Shown piece after piece: positions 4,769-5,969 of a stretch of 5,969 bases of DNA (position 1 is the stretch's first letter; every line of letters starts with the position of its first letter). Source of the stretch: Nitrospira defluvii. GTDB lineage: Bacteria; Nitrospirota; Nitrospiria; Nitrospirales; Nitrospiraceae. The stretch spans positions 1 through 5,969 of the forward strand of contig JACQHN010000391.1 in the NCBI GenBank assembly GCA_016199015.1. The letters run 5' to 3'. The notes below the pieces were generated by a model. The model was given only the letters and a program-made list of their open reading frames with translations, did not search any database and had not been told where the DNA came from. The translations under genes were made by a program, and so were the position numbers.

Positions 4769-5172
4769 TCAAACCATCTTCTCTGGTGGTTCACTGCCAA
4801 GATCATTCGCGATCAGCCGGAATTGTTCGAGCGCCGCTTCGAGGTCGTCGACGATTTCTTGGGCGATGATGTCGGGGCTGGGAAGATTGGCGCTGTCTTC
4901 GAGGCTGTCGTCTTTGAGCCAGAAGATATCGAGGCTGGCTTTGTCGCGAGCGATGAGTTCGTCGTAGTCGTAGGCGCGCCAACGGCCATCGGGTTTTTTC
5001 TCTGACCACGTCGCTTTGCGGTTGTGGCGGTTGCCTCCGGCCTGCTTGTCAGGCCGGTCGAGATTGCCGTTGTAGCATTTCACGAACTCATCTAAATCCT
5101 CGCGCTTGAGCGGGTTGGTCTTGAGCGTGAAGTGTTGGTTGGTGCGGAGGTCGTAGGTCCAAAGTTTATTGG
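4769..5172 (-). CDS. hsdM: HsdM type I methyltransferase, C-terminal part (frameshifted from upstream part)
   Basis: This frame resumes HsdM sequence at the apparent one-base loss at 5171-5174. It reads NKLWTYDLRTNQHFTLKTNP, LKREDLDEFVKCYN, KATWSEKKPDGRWRAYDYDE, then DKASLDIFWLKDDSLEDSAN and a helical tail (IIAQEIVDDLEAALEQFRLI) ending at TGA 4771-4769. This is the conserved C-terminal region of the N6-adenine methyltransferase subunit of type I restriction enzymes; it packs against HsdS and helps hold the M2S complex together. The same frame is open further upstream to an ATG at 5281, but that part is not HsdM-like and overlaps the true upstream frame. The fic ATG follows 14 bases after the stop. 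Confidence 0.88.
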
Positions 5173-5969
5173 CCAGGGCGTTTCGCTCGCCGACTTCTTG
5201 TCGAAGAAGAGTACGTTGGCTTTTACGCCCTGCGCATAGAAGAGGCCAGTCGGTAGATGCAGGAGCGTGTGCACATCGCACTCGTGCAGGAGCTTGCGCC
5301 GGACGGTTTCTCCCGCCCCACCTTCGAAGAGCACGTTGTCAGGCACCACGACCGCAGCGCGGCCATTTTGCTTGAGCAACGTTTTGACGTGCTGGACGAA
5401 GTTGAGTTGCTTGTTGGAGGTCGTCGCCCAGAAGTCATCACGTTCGACGATATCCCGCTCCTTGGAGACCTGGCCCTCTTCGCCGACGATGGTCGTGCTG
5501 CTTTTCTTCCCAAACGGCGGATTGGTCATCACGATGTCGAACCGATCCCCAGGATCAGCGGCCAAGGAGTCGGCCACGATGATAGGCAGATCTTTATCGC
5601 TGCCGATCCCGTGAAGCATCATGTTCATCGCGCAGAGCCGAGCCGTGCTTTGGACCAATTCCCATCCCTTGAACGTGCCTTGCTTGAGCTGTCGCTTTTC
5701 GTCCTTCGTGAGGTTGGGATAGTGCTTCACGATGTAGTCATGTACGGCCAGAAAAAATCCGCCGGTCCCACAGGCCGGGTCGCAGATGGTGTCGCTGGAC
5801 TTCGGAGCGATGGCCTCCACCATCGCGACAATCAGCGGCCGCGGGGTGAAGTACTGGCCCGCGCCGGACTTGGTGTCCTGCGCGTTCTTCTCCAGGAGGC
5901 CCTCGTAGGCATCCCCTTTCACATCGGCGCTCATCGTGGACCAGTCTTCCTTGTCGATCAGATCCACAA
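5092..5969 (-). CDS. hsdM: HsdM type I methyltransferase, catalytic part (5' cut by window edge, frameshifted)
   Basis: The gene enters from the right edge; the GTG at 5967 is an internal Val codon, not a start. Counting from it, the visible parts are: KGDAYEGLLEKNAQDTKSGA, the conserved GQYFTPRPL (37-45), AdoMet-binding motif I DPACGTGGF (63-71), catalytic motif IV TNPPFG (148-153), the VVPDNVLFEGG region (207-217) and GLFYAQGVKANVLFFDKK (241-258). This is the N6-adenine methyltransferase subunit of a type I restriction-modification system; with HsdS it methylates a bipartite site, and with HsdR it forms the restriction enzyme. HsdM is typically around 500 residues, so roughly 100 N-terminal residues lie outside. 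After TPW (W265, codon 5175-5173) the frame goes wrong and stops at 5092; inserting one base between TGG and CC restores TPW-x-NKLWTYDLRTN. hsdS and hsdR are not in the window and would have to lie upstream (beyond 5969). Confidence 0.92.
   Translation of the reverse strand, partial: VDLIDKEDWSTMSADVKGDAYEGLLEKNAQDTKSGAGQYFTPRPLIVAMVEAIAPKSSDTICDPACGTGGFFLAVHDYIVKHYPNLTKDEKRQLKQGTFKGWELVQSTARLCAMNMMLHGIGSDKDLPIIVADSLAADPGDRFDIVMTNPPFGKKSSTTIVGEEGQVSKERDIVERDDFWATTSNKQLNFVQHVKTLLKQNGRAAVVVPDNVLFEGGAGETVRRKLLHECDVHTLLHLPTGLFYAQGVKANVLFFDKKSASETPWPINFGPTTSAPTNTSRSRPTRSSARI

Noticed and set aside
4539..4967. Plus-strand frames opposite fic and hsdM (also 4823-5005 and 5267-5614)
   Set aside because: They are antisense to recognisable Fic and HsdM coding sequence, with no independent evidence.
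4754..5172. Programmed frameshifting or phase variation as the explanation for the split hsdM
   Set aside because: There is no simple-sequence repeat, homopolymer tract or slippery heptamer at the break; loss of a single base at GGCC is a simpler reading.

Overview
The window is moderately GC-rich bacterial chromosome. The gene content and protein style (SIMPL-domain periplasmic protein, lipoprotein alpha/beta hydrolase, Tim44-like membrane protein with a Gly/Ser-rich N-terminus, many short Nitrospira-like hypothetical genes) suggest Nitrospira or a close relative. That assignment is inference from general familiarity; no marker gene is present to prove it. No rRNA, tRNA, CRISPR array, insertion sequence or integrase was seen.

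Left part (1-2451), all on the minus strand: an alpha/beta-hydrolase lipoprotein (2451-1546), a 78-residue two-helix membrane protein (1401-1165), a 60-residue helical protein (934-752) and a SIMPL-domain (DUF541) exported protein running off the left edge (647-1). The spacings (144, 230 and 104 bases) and candidate promoters in the gaps suggest separate or loosely coupled units rather than one tight operon. The 230-base gap 935-1164 holds no convincing gene. A divergent intergenic region (2452-2664) separates this block from a plus-strand Tim44-like gene (2665-3699, TTG start). That gene is followed by two tandem inverted repeats; the second is a strong intrinsic terminator (3749-3796).

Right part (3933-5969), the most interesting segment: a type I restriction-modification methyltransferase gene (hsdM) enters from the right edge on the minus strand. 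It is followed after 14 bases by a Fic-domain gene, probably in the same transcript. Each is broken by one apparent single-base deletion, at 5171-5174 in hsdM and at 4399-4402 in fic, and both lesions fall exactly at a GGCC tetranucleotide. This pattern could be genuine inactivation or a systematic sequencing artefact.

Converging on fic from the plus strand, a 67-residue gene (3945-4148) carries the motif S-T-D-V-E-G. This fits the [S/T]xxxE[G/N] inhibitory-helix signature of Fic antitoxins. It has an extended -10 promoter placed so that its message would be leaderless, and its 3' end overlaps the fic 3' end by 47 bases. The working model is an R-M-linked Fic toxin whose separately transcribed, convergent small gene encodes its inhibitor. 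This is inferred from sequence only.
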